Source of the DNA: Adiantum capillus-veneris
Lineage: Eukaryota > Streptophyta > Polypodiopsida > Polypodiales > Pteridaceae
Direction: 5' to 3'
NCBI GenBank assembly: GCA_014529385.2
Contig: CM043942.1
Coordinates: 5,696,001 to 5,760,000 of the forward strand
DNA length: 64,000 nt
Each line of letters begins with the position of its first letter. Position 1 is the stretch's first letter. Under the pieces are notes generated by a model. That model was not told the DNA's origin and did not search any database. It saw only the letters and a list, made by a program, of their open reading frames with translations. Positions 33,830 through 44,645 of the stretch are shown here, piece after piece. The position numbers and the translations under genes are program-made.

Positions 33830-36300
33830 CTCCACCTCGAGCTCTGCATGTCGCAGAGTCCAAGCATAGTCCGGAAACGTCGAAGCTTCTCAGCTCCGAG
33901 GGCCTTGGTAAAGATATCCGCTATCTGCTCCTCTGTGCTAACGTAGACCAAGTCGATGTCACCCGCCAACACTCGCTCTCGAACGTAGTGGTAATGGACC
34001 TCTATGTGCTTGGTCCTGGCATGGAACACTGGGTTCCTAGCCAACTGCATGTTGCTGAGGTTGTCACAATGGATGACAATCTGCTGGTCCACCTGCACTC
34101 CCAAGTCCTCAAGTAATGTGCGTAGCCAAGGTACCTCGCACGCCACAACTGTTGCACCTCTGTACTCGGCCTCTGTGCTCGATAAAGCAACCGTAGGCTG
34201 CTTTTTGCTACTCCAAGTAACAGCAGCACTCCCAAAAGAGAACATGAAGCCACTCGTAGATCTCCTATCAACAATGCTACCTGCCTAATCTCCATTTGTA
34301 TACCCATACAATGCCAATGGTGCATCTGCTGCATAGAACAATGCGTAGTCAAGAGTACCTTGCACATACCTAAGTGTGCGTCATACTCCATCCAAATGTG
34401 GCTTCCTCGGAAGCTGCATGAACTGACTCTCCAAGCCTACTGTGTAGCTCAAGTCTGGCCTCGTGATAGTTAAGTAGATTAGACTACCCACAATCTTCCT
34501 GTACATGTTGACATCCTCAACAACATCACCCTTCTCTGCACTCAGCTTTGCATTCACATCCAAGGGAATAGAAATTGACTTACAATCAGCCATACCATAC
34601 TTTGACAACATGTCCAAAGCATACTGTCTCTGTGATAGCCATACACTCTCTGGAGTCCTGATCACCTCAATGCCAAGAAAGTAGTGCAACTCGCCCAAAT
34701 CTTTCTTTTCAAACTCCTGTTTGAGAAGACTCTTCACATAGTCAATCTCCATAGCATTGTCACCAACAATAATAAGGTCATCTACATATATGGTAATGAC
34801 CACAATCCCCACATCACTCTCACGTACATAGAGTGAATGATCAGCATGAGCTCTCCTAAACCCAATACTGACAAGATACTTGGCAATCCTGTCATACCAT
34901 GCTCTAGAGCCCTACTTCAAACCATACAAAGCTTTGAGAAGTCTGCATACATAATCTGGGTAACCTGGATCGACATAACCAGGTGGCTGATCCATATACA
35001 CTTCCTCTTGCAACTCACCATTCAAGAAGGCATTCTTTACATCCATTTGATGCATAATCCATCCTCTAGATGCAGCCACTGCTATGACAGCTCTCACAGT
35101 CGTCATCTTTGCCACTGGAGCAAAGGTCTCCTCATAGTCTATGCCATACGTCTGTGCATAACCCTTTGCGACCAGCCTTGCCTTGTGACGCTCAATGTTA
35201 CCATCAGCCTTATGCTTGGTTTTATACACCCATTTACAGCCAATAGCTTTCTTGCCACTTGGCAATGGCACCAACTCCCATGTGTCGTTTGCTTCCAATG
35301 TAGCCATCTCTTCATTCATTGCATCATCCCAATGCACATTTCTAACTGCATCCTCAAAACATGTGGGCTCCACATCCTGTATCACCTTAGCCATGTAGGC
35401 TTGGTGATGCGCTAGATACCCATCATAAGTCAATTTCTGAACTGGATTTTTGACTCTATTAGATCTGCGCGGTCCTGGGTCACTCCTTTGCCCTCTAGCA
35501 TCTTCTTGTACTTTCCTTACACCAGGTGTCCTGGCAGCCGGAATTCCAAATTCCTCATCAAGACTTTGTTCAGAACCATCTGAATCCATGTCTACATGTG
35601 AAAAACCTAATGATGCATCAGCCATAAAGGGAGGTTCATCAACCTTTTCCTTTCCTTTTCGTGATACATTCCCTGTACCTATTGGTGGAGTAACCTGCGT
35701 ATGCAGTCTACCATTCCATGGTTTCTCAACAGAGCCACGAGAAGAGGACTCTTGTGGTCCACTCAAAACCTGTGACTGTGGCCTCACATTTTGTACAACC
35801 ACATCATCTTTTACATCAGCCCCAATAGTGCCATGTGCATTACTGTACCAGCTGCTCATCTCATCAAAGACTACATCTCTGCTCACTCGTAATTCTCGTG
35901 TAGTAGGATTATAGCACCTGTACCCCTTTTGTTCAAGGGAATATCCCACAAGAATACATTTCTCTGCTTTAGGATCCAATTTCCTACGCAACTCATCTGG
36001 TACATGCACGTAAGCTATGCATCCAAACACTTTCAAGTGTGCCAAATCAGGCTTTGTACCTGTAAACTTTTCCTCAGGCGTTACATCATGCACCGCAGCT
36101 ATAGGTGTCCTGTTCATAATGTACATAGCTGTATTTACAGCTTCAGCCCAAAAATGATGAGGCATGTTCTTCTCATTCATCAATGCACGTGCAACCTCTG
36201 CAATGTGCCTGTTTTTCCTTTCTGTGACCCCATTCTGTTGTGGAGTATATCTGCATGTAAACTACCTGCGTATACCATGCATTCACAGAAAATCTGAAAA
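33802..36300 (-). pseudogene. pol: Integrase C-terminus, reverse transcriptase and RNase H of copia K
   Basis: 36183-34912 is open: [38 protein letters not shown], a hinge of about 150 codons, then RT with [54 protein letters not shown] and [13 protein letters not shown] at 34912 (expected Gln) and a short gap precede 34812-34381, which carries the catalytic YVDDLIIVG and LGELHYFLGIEV. A frameshift near 34300 leads to RNase H (34245-33802): SKKQPTVALSSTEAEYRGA, ARTKHIEVHYHYVRE, QIADIFTKAL. The polyprotein copies and inserts the element; broken by about three lesions here. Confidence 0.9.
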
Positions 36301-38152
36301 ATAATTGGAGAAGTACTCTCCCCCTCCATCTGACCTCTATGTCTTGATTTGCATATCCGTCTCCTTCTCAATCATGACTTTGAAGTCTTGAAAGTGACCA
36401 AACACTTCACTTTTGTTACGCATGAAGTAGACCCATACTTTCCTTGTATGGTCATCAATGAAAGAGACATAATACCTGCAACCATGTATACTTGCAGTAT
36501 CGATTGGACCCCAAACATCTGTGTGCACCACCTCAAGTGGCTTTTTACATACATTGCGCTCATGTGGAAATGAGCCCTTTGACTGTTTTCCAAACTGGCA
36601 TGCTACACACACTTTATGCATACCATCCACCTTGAATTTGGGCAAACCTTTTACAATATGTTTTGATTGCATGCTGCGCAATCTCTGCTCATTGGCATGG
36701 CCAATGCGTTTTGTGCCAAATGTCAACATCAGCCACAACACCTGTGCCCTGTGCAAATAATGCAGCTTTTACCTCAGGCATGTCTACATTCAGCGTAAAC
36801 ATTCTGCCCACACATTTACCCTCTGTGATGAGCTTACAGCCATTCTGGAAATCTTCTACATAACAGCCATTCGGATTGAAGCGAACCTGCAAACCCTGCT
36901 CAACCATTTGTCCAACAGAAACAAGATTCTTTGTAATGTTTGGGACATGAAGTACATCTGCTAAGTACTTTGATTTCCCACTCTTTGTATTTAGGGGTAT
37001 GTCCCCTACATGAGCAATGGGGTGAGCTATGTCATCTCCTGTCTGCACATAGCCTGACACATCTGGTTTGCTCATATCTCTAAACCACTCTCCACGAGAC
37101 GTCATGTGATTAGAGGCACCTGAATCCACATACCAAACATCATCTTGGGTGGAATTCTCTGCAGTCATTGTATTCATTACATGCTGCATAACAAACATGC
37201 GCTCGTTTTTACTGTCATCTGCATCTCTACTAGTAGATGCATAGTTGCCCTGTTCTCTCTTTCCACTTGCTTTTCCCTTTGGACAGTCACGTGACATGTG
37301 ACCTCTTTCACCACAAGTCCAACATTCTCTGCTATCTGGAGTATGTTGCTGCCTACTTGATCCTGCACCACGACCTCTTTGACTCCCCCTGCCTTGAGAC
37401 TGGTTTCCCCTGCCACCTGTATTGTTTTGATTTGATTGACCTTCCAGACATTGGCCCCTGCAACCCCTTGGGCCTCGACCACGACCTCTACCTCTACCTC
37501 TGTTGGAGTTAGAATAGAAGGCCTGTTCAAAATTATTTCTGCCATGAGATGAAGATGTGTCAAGGTTCTTCTCCTCAAGAATAAGCATAGAAATCAAATC
37601 TTGGAACATGGGGATGTCGTCTCTTGTATTCATGGAAGACCTGAAATGTACATACTCATCTCCTAAGCCATCCAAGCATGCACGGACAATGTCATCGTCT
37701 TCCACTGAGACTTTAAGAGATCCAAGAGCCTCAATGATACTCTTGATCTTCAAGGAATAATCATTGATTGAGAGGTTGTTCCTCTTAACCTGATTTAGCT
37801 CCGACTTTAGTTGAAGCTTCCTGGCCTTGGTGTTCACCTCGAACACTCTGCCTAAGTTTTTCCATGCAATGGCGGGGGTTTCAGCATCCTGTAGATAGCC
37901 CATCATGCCATCTGTGATGCTCATAGAAAGCTAATACATCACTTTGCTATGGCCTTGCTGCCAGTCCCTCAAAGCTTTCCTTTGTTCTGCTGTAGCATTT
38001 GCCTCGGGAATCTCTGGTTCCTTTTCATTGTCTCCTTCTACATAGTCCCAATAACCTTTTCCTTTTAGGAAATTTGTTATTCTGAACTTCCATGCAGGGT
38101 AGTTATTTTTCTCAAGCTTCTCAGTAACAATCTGACTGAAACCGTCAAACAT
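36301..38152 (-). pseudogene. gag-pol: Gag, protease and integrase core of copia K
   Basis: Starts MFDGFSQIVTEKLEKNNYPAW at 38152. A single TAG at 37931 interrupts an otherwise open frame to 36689: UBN2-type Gag, a G/R/Q-rich stretch, zinc knuckle CWTCGERGHMSRDC, and protease VWYVDSGASNHMT with an intact D-S-G. A one-base frameshift in the pre-integrase WHK..GH motif (about 36700) is followed by 36756-36337: HTDVWGPIDTASIHG, YVSFIDDHTRKVWVYFM. Two or three stops lie between 36337 and 36183 across the third catalytic motif of integrase, with [13 protein letters not shown] visible near 36240. Confidence 0.9.
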
Positions 38153-38409
38153 CTTGAAGCACTAAGACAAAATAGCTGCAATCTGCAAAAACCTGCAAAT
38201 CTGTTGAACCTGCTATCGTGGTACCTGTAACGCTTCCTACACTCAACGAGTGTCCACAATCAAGCGTACATACAACCATTGTACTTGTACAGTAAATCTC
38301 TGTGTACTGCACTTTGGAAACCTGTTCAGAAACTTTGGAGACCTGGTCGTGGATTGCGAACGAAGGGATTGTGATGCTCTTGCTCTCTTAGCCTCTCTTG
38401 CCTGCACCA

Positions 38410-38421
38410 GGCTCTGATACC
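38410..38421 (-). other. Primer-binding site of copia K
   Basis: GCTCTGATACCA on this strand, the reverse complement of TGGTATCAGAGC, one base from the 5' LTR. Confidence 0.9.
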
Positions 38422-38422
38422 A

Positions 38423-38744
38423 TGTAAAGAATGAGGATGCAAGAGAGCTACACAAGAGAAGCACAAAGCACACAGAGATGGAAAGCTTCTTCTTCTTCTT
38501 CATAGAAAAAAGAGTACAAAATGACTAAGTGCTAAAGCTGAAAAGTAGCACATATGTACATGCGGTCACTAAGTGTGAACTCGCTAGAAGCATACTAGGC
38601 TGGCACTATAAGTGTAGTCCAGCTGTAGAATCACTGGCAGAGATCCTCCGTGTTGGTCACCTAACGCGCCAGTGAGTAAATGCTGTAAGCGGCCAAGACC
38701 CGTAGTGGATGCCAGCTCAAGATGTAGAGCTCGACATCTCAACA
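38423..38744 (-). repeat. 5' LTR of copia K
   Basis: 322 bp, partner of 33508-33829. The CTTCTTCTTCTTC run near 38488 is present in both. Confidence 0.92.
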
Positions 38745-38749
38745 AAAAG

Positions 38750-39302
38750 AAGCAAAGTTATTCATAAAAGACAGCTTTACAAAGTTACTATGATTGAAGG
38801 GGAGGACATTGCTAGCCTAGTCAATAGGCTTAAGAGCATTGTCACGCAGCTCACTTACATCTAGGTTGAAGTACCAGAAGATGACAAAGTAGCCATACTA
38901 TTAAGTGCACTTCCACCTTCTTATGACCACTTAGTCACAATTCTTGAAGAAAAAGAACCAACGCCACCATTTCAAGATGTCATCAACTCAATCCAAGAAG
39001 AAGAAAGAAAGCAAAGAGGTTCACTCACCTCAGCAGGAGGAGTTTTTATCGCAACATCTTCAAGGGGAAGACATTTGCCATCAACATCGACAAACGGAAG
39101 AAAGTTTTATGAATGTGGAAGAATGGGACACATAGCAAAAGACTGCTACACAAACAAACCTTGCAACAAATGTGGTAGGAAGGGACACCCTCCTTCTTTG
39201 TGCTACTCAAATGGAGGCAGTAGCAGTAGAGAAAGCAGCAGCAGTAGAAGCAATAGCAGAAGCAACGAAGGCAGTGACCTGACAGAGGATCAGCTCACAT
39301 AG
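38750..39302 (+). pseudogene. gag: C-terminal part of Gag in TR-GAG B2
   Basis: Continues Gag after copia K: LYKVTMIEGEDIASLVNRLKS, a TAG near 38862, then VEVPEDDKVAILLSALPPSYDHL. A small frameshift lies before the zinc region at 39075-39302. The first knuckle has lost its first cysteine (FYECGRMGHIAKDC); the second is intact (CNKCGRKGHPPSLC). It ends in a serine/arginine-rich tail and TAG at 39300. Confidence 0.8.
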
Positions 39303-39382
39303 TAGAAGACAAAAAGGATGAAGACGAGAGAAACGTTGTCTTTTACGAAGACCCATTTTGAAGATTCAGACTCTCTACTTGT

Positions 39383-39585
39383 AGGGAGGACTTTTTCCTA
39401 TGTGGACTTCATCATCCTGTGTGGATATCACCATCCTTTGTGGATTTTGTGGATTTTATCATCCTATGTGGATATCACCATCCCATGTGGATATTTTTGT
39501 TAGCCTGTGTGGATACCAGCTTATCATCCTATGTGGATCATGCATCTTCGGTATCTTGTCATAGTCCAAACCTCAAGGGGACGAT
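39383..39585 (+). promoter_or_regulatory. CCTATGTGGATATC repeats between two purine tracts
   Basis: AGGGAGGA (39383-39390) and AAGGGGACGAT (39575-39585) flank about six copies of C(C/T)(T/A)TGTGGA, many as TGTGGATATCACCATC. Same arrangement as at 6901-7061 in TR-GAG A. Confidence 0.6.
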
Positions 39586-39906
39586 TGTAAAGTGTGAGAT
39601 TTGTCCTAAAGTGTGAGTCAAGGAGAGGGAATGGATTTATCCCACATGTTGTGGAGCAAGGCTATAGAGCTACTTAAAGCTCATTTCATGAATGAATAAA
39701 CAACAACTCCATTTTGCACTTCATGCTTGTCCATGGTGAGCTTGTGCTAAGCTAAGTCAATACTCAAGATTGTGTTTATGAGTCCAAGCTAATTCTATCT
39801 TGGAACCTAATTCACTTGAGTGATAATCTTGCTTACACACACACACATGCATTGACACTATGTTTCTCTTTCACCCACCATAGCTAGCACGATCCAATTC
39901 CTAACA
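39586..39906 (+). repeat. 3' LTR of TR-GAG B2
   Basis: 321 bp, TGTAAAGTGTGAG to CCTAACA, followed by AAGAG. Partner of 32093-32414. Confidence 0.92.
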
Positions 39907-40824
39907 AAGAGGTGGATGAGCAGTGGAAGGCCGCGATGGATTGGGAGTTGAGAGTTCTTCACTCTGTCAACATTGCACAACTCACTCCCAATCAAATCAA
40001 TGAGCAATGGCATCAACAGTCCCTGCCATACCCTCTGATAAAAATGGGGTAACTATAAATTAAAGAAAGGCTTTATGCAGACATGCAAACAGATGGTACA
40101 TATAAAGACCACCCGAAGTGGAGGTTGAGATGGCTGAACAAAAACCTAAGGTACTTGATTTTGTTCACAAGAGCACCTACGGCCCTGCAAAGAGATCCCA
40201 CTTTCTGTCATGTACCAAGAGTAAGGACTTGGCAAGCGTATGAGACACTAACAAAGAAGTGGCCAACCTAGCTGAACTACCCAAGATCGCCAGCTCCAGA
40301 AAAGGGACCGGCCACAGAGGAATACATGGTGAAAACCTTAACGGGGCCATGTCTTTCTTCAAAAGTCTACCGGATCTCTCTTGTGGAATGTTATATAAAA
40401 TATGCCAAATGCTGCTCACCTATATTGAAGTTTCTAATGAGCCAGAGCAAGCAGGCGCCCCTTGGATGTCGTTCCTTGAGGGTAATAAAGGTTTGTGCTA
40501 CGATCTCAGTGGACAACCTTCTAAAGAAGTCCTCTATGGCTTCTACACCAGATGCATATTTCTACCTTCACACAATATGTTGGCATTTGAGGAAGCGTTC
40601 TACACGGGATTCTTCACTTGGCGAACGAAGATATTTGCACCAATGTGATCAGCAATCTAATCTCAAGGTTTGTTGGCTACTCAGCGGTGGAGCTAAAGAA
40701 CAGAGTAACCATGTAGTTTCTACAAGTACCAGATAAAGAAAGGAAAATCAGATACCAAAAGGCATTGAATGCGCTTAAAGATCGCCTCGCCAGCCGCCAG
40801 CCCGAAGACTACTTCAGTCCATAA
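39907..40824 (+). pseudogene. C-terminal domain of the coiled-coil ORF (element B)
   Basis: Resumes with EVDEQWKAAMDWELRVLHSVN, which matches copy H (DAEWKAAMDWELRVL at 52440 leftward). 40259-40648 is the conserved C-terminal domain: MSFFKSLPDLSCGMLYKICQ, PWMSFLEGNKGLCYDLSG, CIFLPSHNMLAFEEAFYTGFF. Stops occur near 40051, 40646 and 40714. The frame ends with PEDYFSP and TAA at 40822-40824; copy H ends with the same residues. This places the ORF end 22 bp before the polypurine tract. Confidence 0.65.
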
Positions 40825-40862
40825 AGTTGTGTCAAGGGACGACACAGGCGAGGAGGGGGGAA

Positions 40863-41805
40863 TGTTAGCAGCAAGCTAACACGGATAGCATTTTTCGGAG
40901 TTCTCTTTGTAAAACACTTATTATTTTGGTAAATCGAAAATATTGTAACTCCTATTTTCTTGGATAAACTCTGTAATTACTGAGCCGGACCTACAAGCTT
41001 CCAGATTGTATCAACTTGTCATTACCCAACTTTGGTAAAACTCCCAAATTATTAGCTTTGAGCACCAAAAACCTTGGCTAAGGTATAAAAGCCAATTTTT
41101 GTAAGTTATTTTTAAGTTTTGGATAATGAGATACACAGCGTGAGCTAATGGTGCTCACTCCTCTTCTTCTCACGCTTCCTACTCCCTCTCAGGTTGTCAC
41201 ATTGCATTCGCATTTGTTGCATTGCAACCGTTGGTAAGAGCTCTACGCGTTGACATAAGATATTCACAGTAATTCTTAGCTTTTGGCGTCGCCACGGCCC
41301 GTAGCCTAATTTCATCATAACTAGGAATTTACACTTTCAAATCTAAAACTAAGCATAGATGGGGTATTGGGGCATCATTGCTAAGCATTTAGATGTATTC
41401 TAGGTCGAAAACGACTAGGTCAAAAATCCAATGCTGTTAATAATCGCGATTTTGGAACTTGACCTAAAGTGGGGTTTGAGACCATAGGCATGTGTACTTA
41501 GGTCTTATAAACTTGTCCTAGAAGTTTCATTACTGTTGGATGTCATTTGATGCTGTAACGGATGTGAATCGTTTGCCGATGAGCGATTGGCTTTTGGTGA
41601 TTTCAGTCAATTGAGTGTAGCTTGAGTTAGATGCGAGTTGTTAGCTTGAGTTAGATGCGAGTTGTTAGTTGTTTTTCGAGAGATTGATAACCTCATGTAG
41701 CCTCTATGCAGTAGTCGAGTCAGCTTCATCCCATGGTTTGACAAATGAATCGTGGTTCTCGCTAGTACTGCAATAAGATAGGATGCTGAGGTTAGACATG
41801 CGTCC

Positions 41806-41806
<1 letters not shown>
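40863..41806 (+). repeat. 3' LTR of coiled-coil element B
   Basis: Starts TGTTAGCAGCAAGCTAACA (7-bp inverted repeat). It aligns along its length with the LTR at 56128-57020 and shares its end (GTTAGACA..CGTCCC), but the terminal ACA is replaced by a TC microsatellite, so the last bases are lost. TATAAAA at 41084 is the probable TATA box. Confidence 0.8.
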
Positions 41807-41842
<36 letters not shown>

Positions 41843-42491
41843 GTATTATTTTATTATTTTATTTGGACATGTGTCCTCTTTTTTCTCTTTCAAAGAAAGA
41901 ACTTAATTATTTATTGTTATGTATCTAAATTCTCATTGGACCCCTTTAAAAACCTATCCAATAGCATTCAAACACATCATGAGAGGGCCACATGTGGAGG
42001 ATCATTTGAACATGTGTCTTTTATGCTTATTAAGTCATTTGGTTGAATTCAATACTTCAAGGACTTAGTCAATCAAGCATGGAAACATTCATGCCTCTTG
42101 TGAGTTATATTTGAATTGAATACTTCAAGAACTTTAGTCATTTAAGCATGTGAGAAACACCTCAATCTTTTGGGTGAGGCTCCCACTAACACTTAGCAAG
42201 CCAACAAACACCTTATGCTTGGGTAGGATTCCCACTTCAAGGTAAGCCCTATCTTGCCTAAGGCCAAAGGAATTTTGAACACTAACTTTTGGAGGTCTTA
42301 AGCTCCATTAGGTAGCATTGCTCTTTAACATAACATCTCTCATTTGGAACCCTTTTAACCTTGGCCCCGTGTTGAGACGGATTTAGAAACACATGTCTTC
42401 TAACCCTTGTTCCCGTTTATTCTTCCACATTAAATGATCAATTTAATATGAGAGAATCATTTGGGTTGGTTAGATATTAGATTTTATGACA
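41807..42491 (-). repeat. Truncated chromovirus-type LTR
   Basis: After a TC run (41807-41842), sequence to 42491 resembles the LTR of chromovirus D in layout: CATGTGTCC, CTCATTGGACCCC...CCAATAG near 41930, and an end of the form ATCATTTGGG.. TAGATATTAG..TTATGACA. It is diverged and lacks the first half. A degraded solo LTR of a related family is the best reading. Confidence 0.65.
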
Positions 42492-42565
42492 AAAATAATA
42501 AGTGTTTTTACAATAAAACTCTGAAAAATGTTATTCAAGTTATCCAAGTTAGCTTGCTGCTAACA
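42492..42565 (-). repeat. 3' LTR fragment of element H
   Basis: In element orientation TGTTAGCAGCAAGCTAAC and the next 55 bases align with 40863 and 56128. Cut at 42492 by the truncated LTR to its left. Confidence 0.75.
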
Positions 42566-42683
42566 TTCCCCCCCTCCTCGAGTGTGTCATCCCTTGACAC
42601 AGCTTCATGGACTGAAGTAGTCTTCGGGTTCACAGCTGGCAAGGCCGTCTTTAAGCACATGTAGTGCTTTCTTATATCTGAGT

Positions 42684-43876
42684 TGTAACATTTAATGGCC
42701 TAAATACTTGTGTGTAGCGGAAATTAGCATGAACATAGTGGGCATTTCATTAGAATAGATTCCTAATGAGAATTACAAGAGTGCTTGGGTGGAGAGAGCA
42801 ACAAAAAGCATAATACCTAGTTAGATAGCATGAACAATACTTTCAAAGAGAGAGAAATTAAGCTATTGACAACAATTGAGGACCGGATTTACATGGAGCT
42901 TGTCCCCCCTCCAAAAGGCTTTGTATTATGGTTTCTCCCATCAAGAGAGACATTGTACAATACAATTCTTTGTGTTCCTTCAAGACTAGCTAGTGCAACG
43001 AAGATGAAAGCGTCATGCACTAAGCAAAACACTTATCAAACACAACATCAATTCTCTCCGGTCTCACACCCAACACCTCACACACCTTCGAAGATGGTGA
43101 GAGCTAGTGGGGTATGAGAGTAGATTGAGAGGAAGAAGGAGTAGTCTTACGAGAAAGATGTACATCTCGTCACATAATCACTCATATTAGCATAGATTAG
43201 CTTAGTAATTAGCATGGTAGAGGATATGAGCATGCATTGAAGCTTGGCTCTTGGTTGGATTTGCATCACAAAGCCAAGAGTTGTTGGTGTAGGCCTCCCT
43301 TCTCACAAGCTTGGAGTAGGTGGTAAGCTTTCCATTAAAAGTTTGAGAAGGAGAGAGAGTCTTCTTTACTTCACACATGAGATTGTGTGAATGTGTGTGT
43401 GATAATTCCTAGCAAAAATCAGCCCCCTCTCTCTCTTGGTCGACCCCTCTTGCTATTTGCTCATGCTCCACTCTCATTGGACCTCCCTAGGGCTAGCCAA
43501 TGATAATTAAGCAGTATAAGTGATAGCCTTCTCACATGTGTCCCCCTTTCCCCTTTTGTGAGAGTTTTATGTAATTAATAAATGCAACTAAACTCTCATT
43601 GGACCCCTTTGCCTCCTGGCCAATAGGAATCAGGCAAGCCATTGGGCTGTTGAATGCTCATTGGACCCCTTGGGAGACTGTCCAATAGTCTTCTAGAGAG
43701 ATTAATTCTCATTGGTTCTTTTATTAAGCGTTTTTAAATTAATTAAATTAGATTTACTCTAGCCTAATTCTCATTGGTCCACCTCCAAGGCCATCCAATA
43801 GGAATTGGGTACACCTTGTGGCCATCTGGGCTAGGGAGCTGACATGTGTCCCTCATTCCCTTTGTGTAAAGGGACC

Positions 43877-43912
<36 letters not shown>

Positions 43913-44290
43913 CTTTCTCTCTCATCCCCTAAAAGCAAGGCTCGCCCCCTCCTATGTAGGGATTTCTAAAGACTTTTGGGACACACACAAAGCGTCCAAT
44001 TTTCCCAAAGTTTGACCTTTGGACACAACCTTTGAATTTTGGAACCTTAGCATTTTGGAAGTCTTAATGGGCTGAACCTTAGGGTATTTTAAGCCCATTG
44101 TTGCACATGGATCTTTTGCAGATGGCCCCCCCTTTGGATCCCTATTTTCCCTCCTTTGGATCACTACTGTGGCCGGTCTGCTAGCTTAACCAATATTCTA
44201 GGTTTTTCTTCCCTGGCACTTCCCCATATTAAATGGTCAGTTTAACATGAGAAAATCATTTAGGAGAATTAGATATTGATTATTATGACA
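42684..44290 (-). repeat. 3' LTR of chromovirus D
   Basis: TGTAACATTTAATGG to TTATTATGACA on this strand; partner of 49983-51592. Contains a GT microsatellite (43878-43910) and five ATTGG motifs, four paired with a CCAAT about 20 bp on. Confidence 0.93.
43476..43799. promoter_or_regulatory. Array of paired ATTGG/CCAAT boxes in D LTR
   Basis: ATTGG...CCAAT pairs at 43476/43497, 43598/43620, 43660/43682 and 43772/43795, plus a lone ATTGG at 43711. Each has the form CTCATTGGACC, 10-15 bp, CCAATAG. The other LTR has the same set at 50776-51098. CCAAT is the NF-Y binding core, so these may be enhancer units. Confidence 0.55.
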
Positions 44291-44645
44291 TTACCTCTCT
44301 CTTGAAATCATAGTCGTCCTCGACTATGGTGTAGAGAAGATAAAGCATATTCATGAGTCTTTTTCTTAGCGAGTAGAGGATCCCTATGTTAACCTACGAC
44401 ATCGTTCCACAATGGATGACTAGTCCATTTAGTGCTTGAGAGCCTGAGCCTGCCGCAAGCATGTCTGCACATTAGTCCTATCAATCTTCCATAGTAGAGT
44501 GACAAGCTCTACTTGGTGTTCAAGAGACGTCGTCTCAGCAAACTTGATGTAAGCATGCATACTACGTCATTTTTGTGCACAATAAAGAAAAAGAGAGTCT
44601 TATAAGACAAAGACTTTGTTCATTTTTAACATTTTGTACATTTGC

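Larger units (their letters stand above)
33508..38744 (-). mobile_element. Ty1/copia element K, nearly complete
   Basis: Minus-strand copia of 5,237 bp. LTRs of 322 bp at each end differ at about five positions. Perfect target duplication AAAAG (33503-33507, 38745-38749). Primer site TGGTATCAGAGC on the minus strand at 38421-38410. Gag-pol shows all domains in order with roughly half a dozen lesions. It is the youngest of the nested set here and sits in the gag of TR-GAG B2. Confidence 0.93.
32093..39906 (+). mobile_element. TR-GAG element B2 (with Cassandra block and copia K inside)
   Basis: Relative of TR-GAG A. LTRs 32093-32414 and 39586-39906 are about 96% alike; target duplication AAGAG is perfect (32088-32092, 39907-39911). 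It has a tRNA-iMet primer site, a broken gag (33191-33507 and 38750-39300), a repeat module and a polypurine tract (CAAGGGGACGAT, 39574-39585). No pol. It carries a 292-bp Cassandra-type block at its primer site and copia K inside gag. It landed in the coiled-coil ORF of element B. Confidence 0.9.
22300..41806 (+). mobile_element. Coiled-coil LTR element B
   Basis: Second copy of the family, + strand. It has a leader with a small ORF and three palindromic repeat units, a split ORF (23932-24032, 29504-32092, 39907-40824), a polypurine tract (AGGCGAGGAGGGGGGAA, 40846-40862) and a 3' LTR from 40863. It is interrupted by copia element C and TR-GAG B2. When those are removed with one copy of each target duplication, the ORF lines up with that of the minus-strand copy H. 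Its left edge is uncertain. Confidence 0.75.

Noticed and set aside
34837-37760. Several + strand ORFs of 60-190 codons
   Set aside because: Antisense shadows of the gag-pol of copia K, which is read on the minus strand.
42830-43117. 95-codon ORF repeated at 50166-50417
   Set aside because: Both copies lie in the two LTRs of chromovirus D; repetition follows from LTR identity and no domain is seen.
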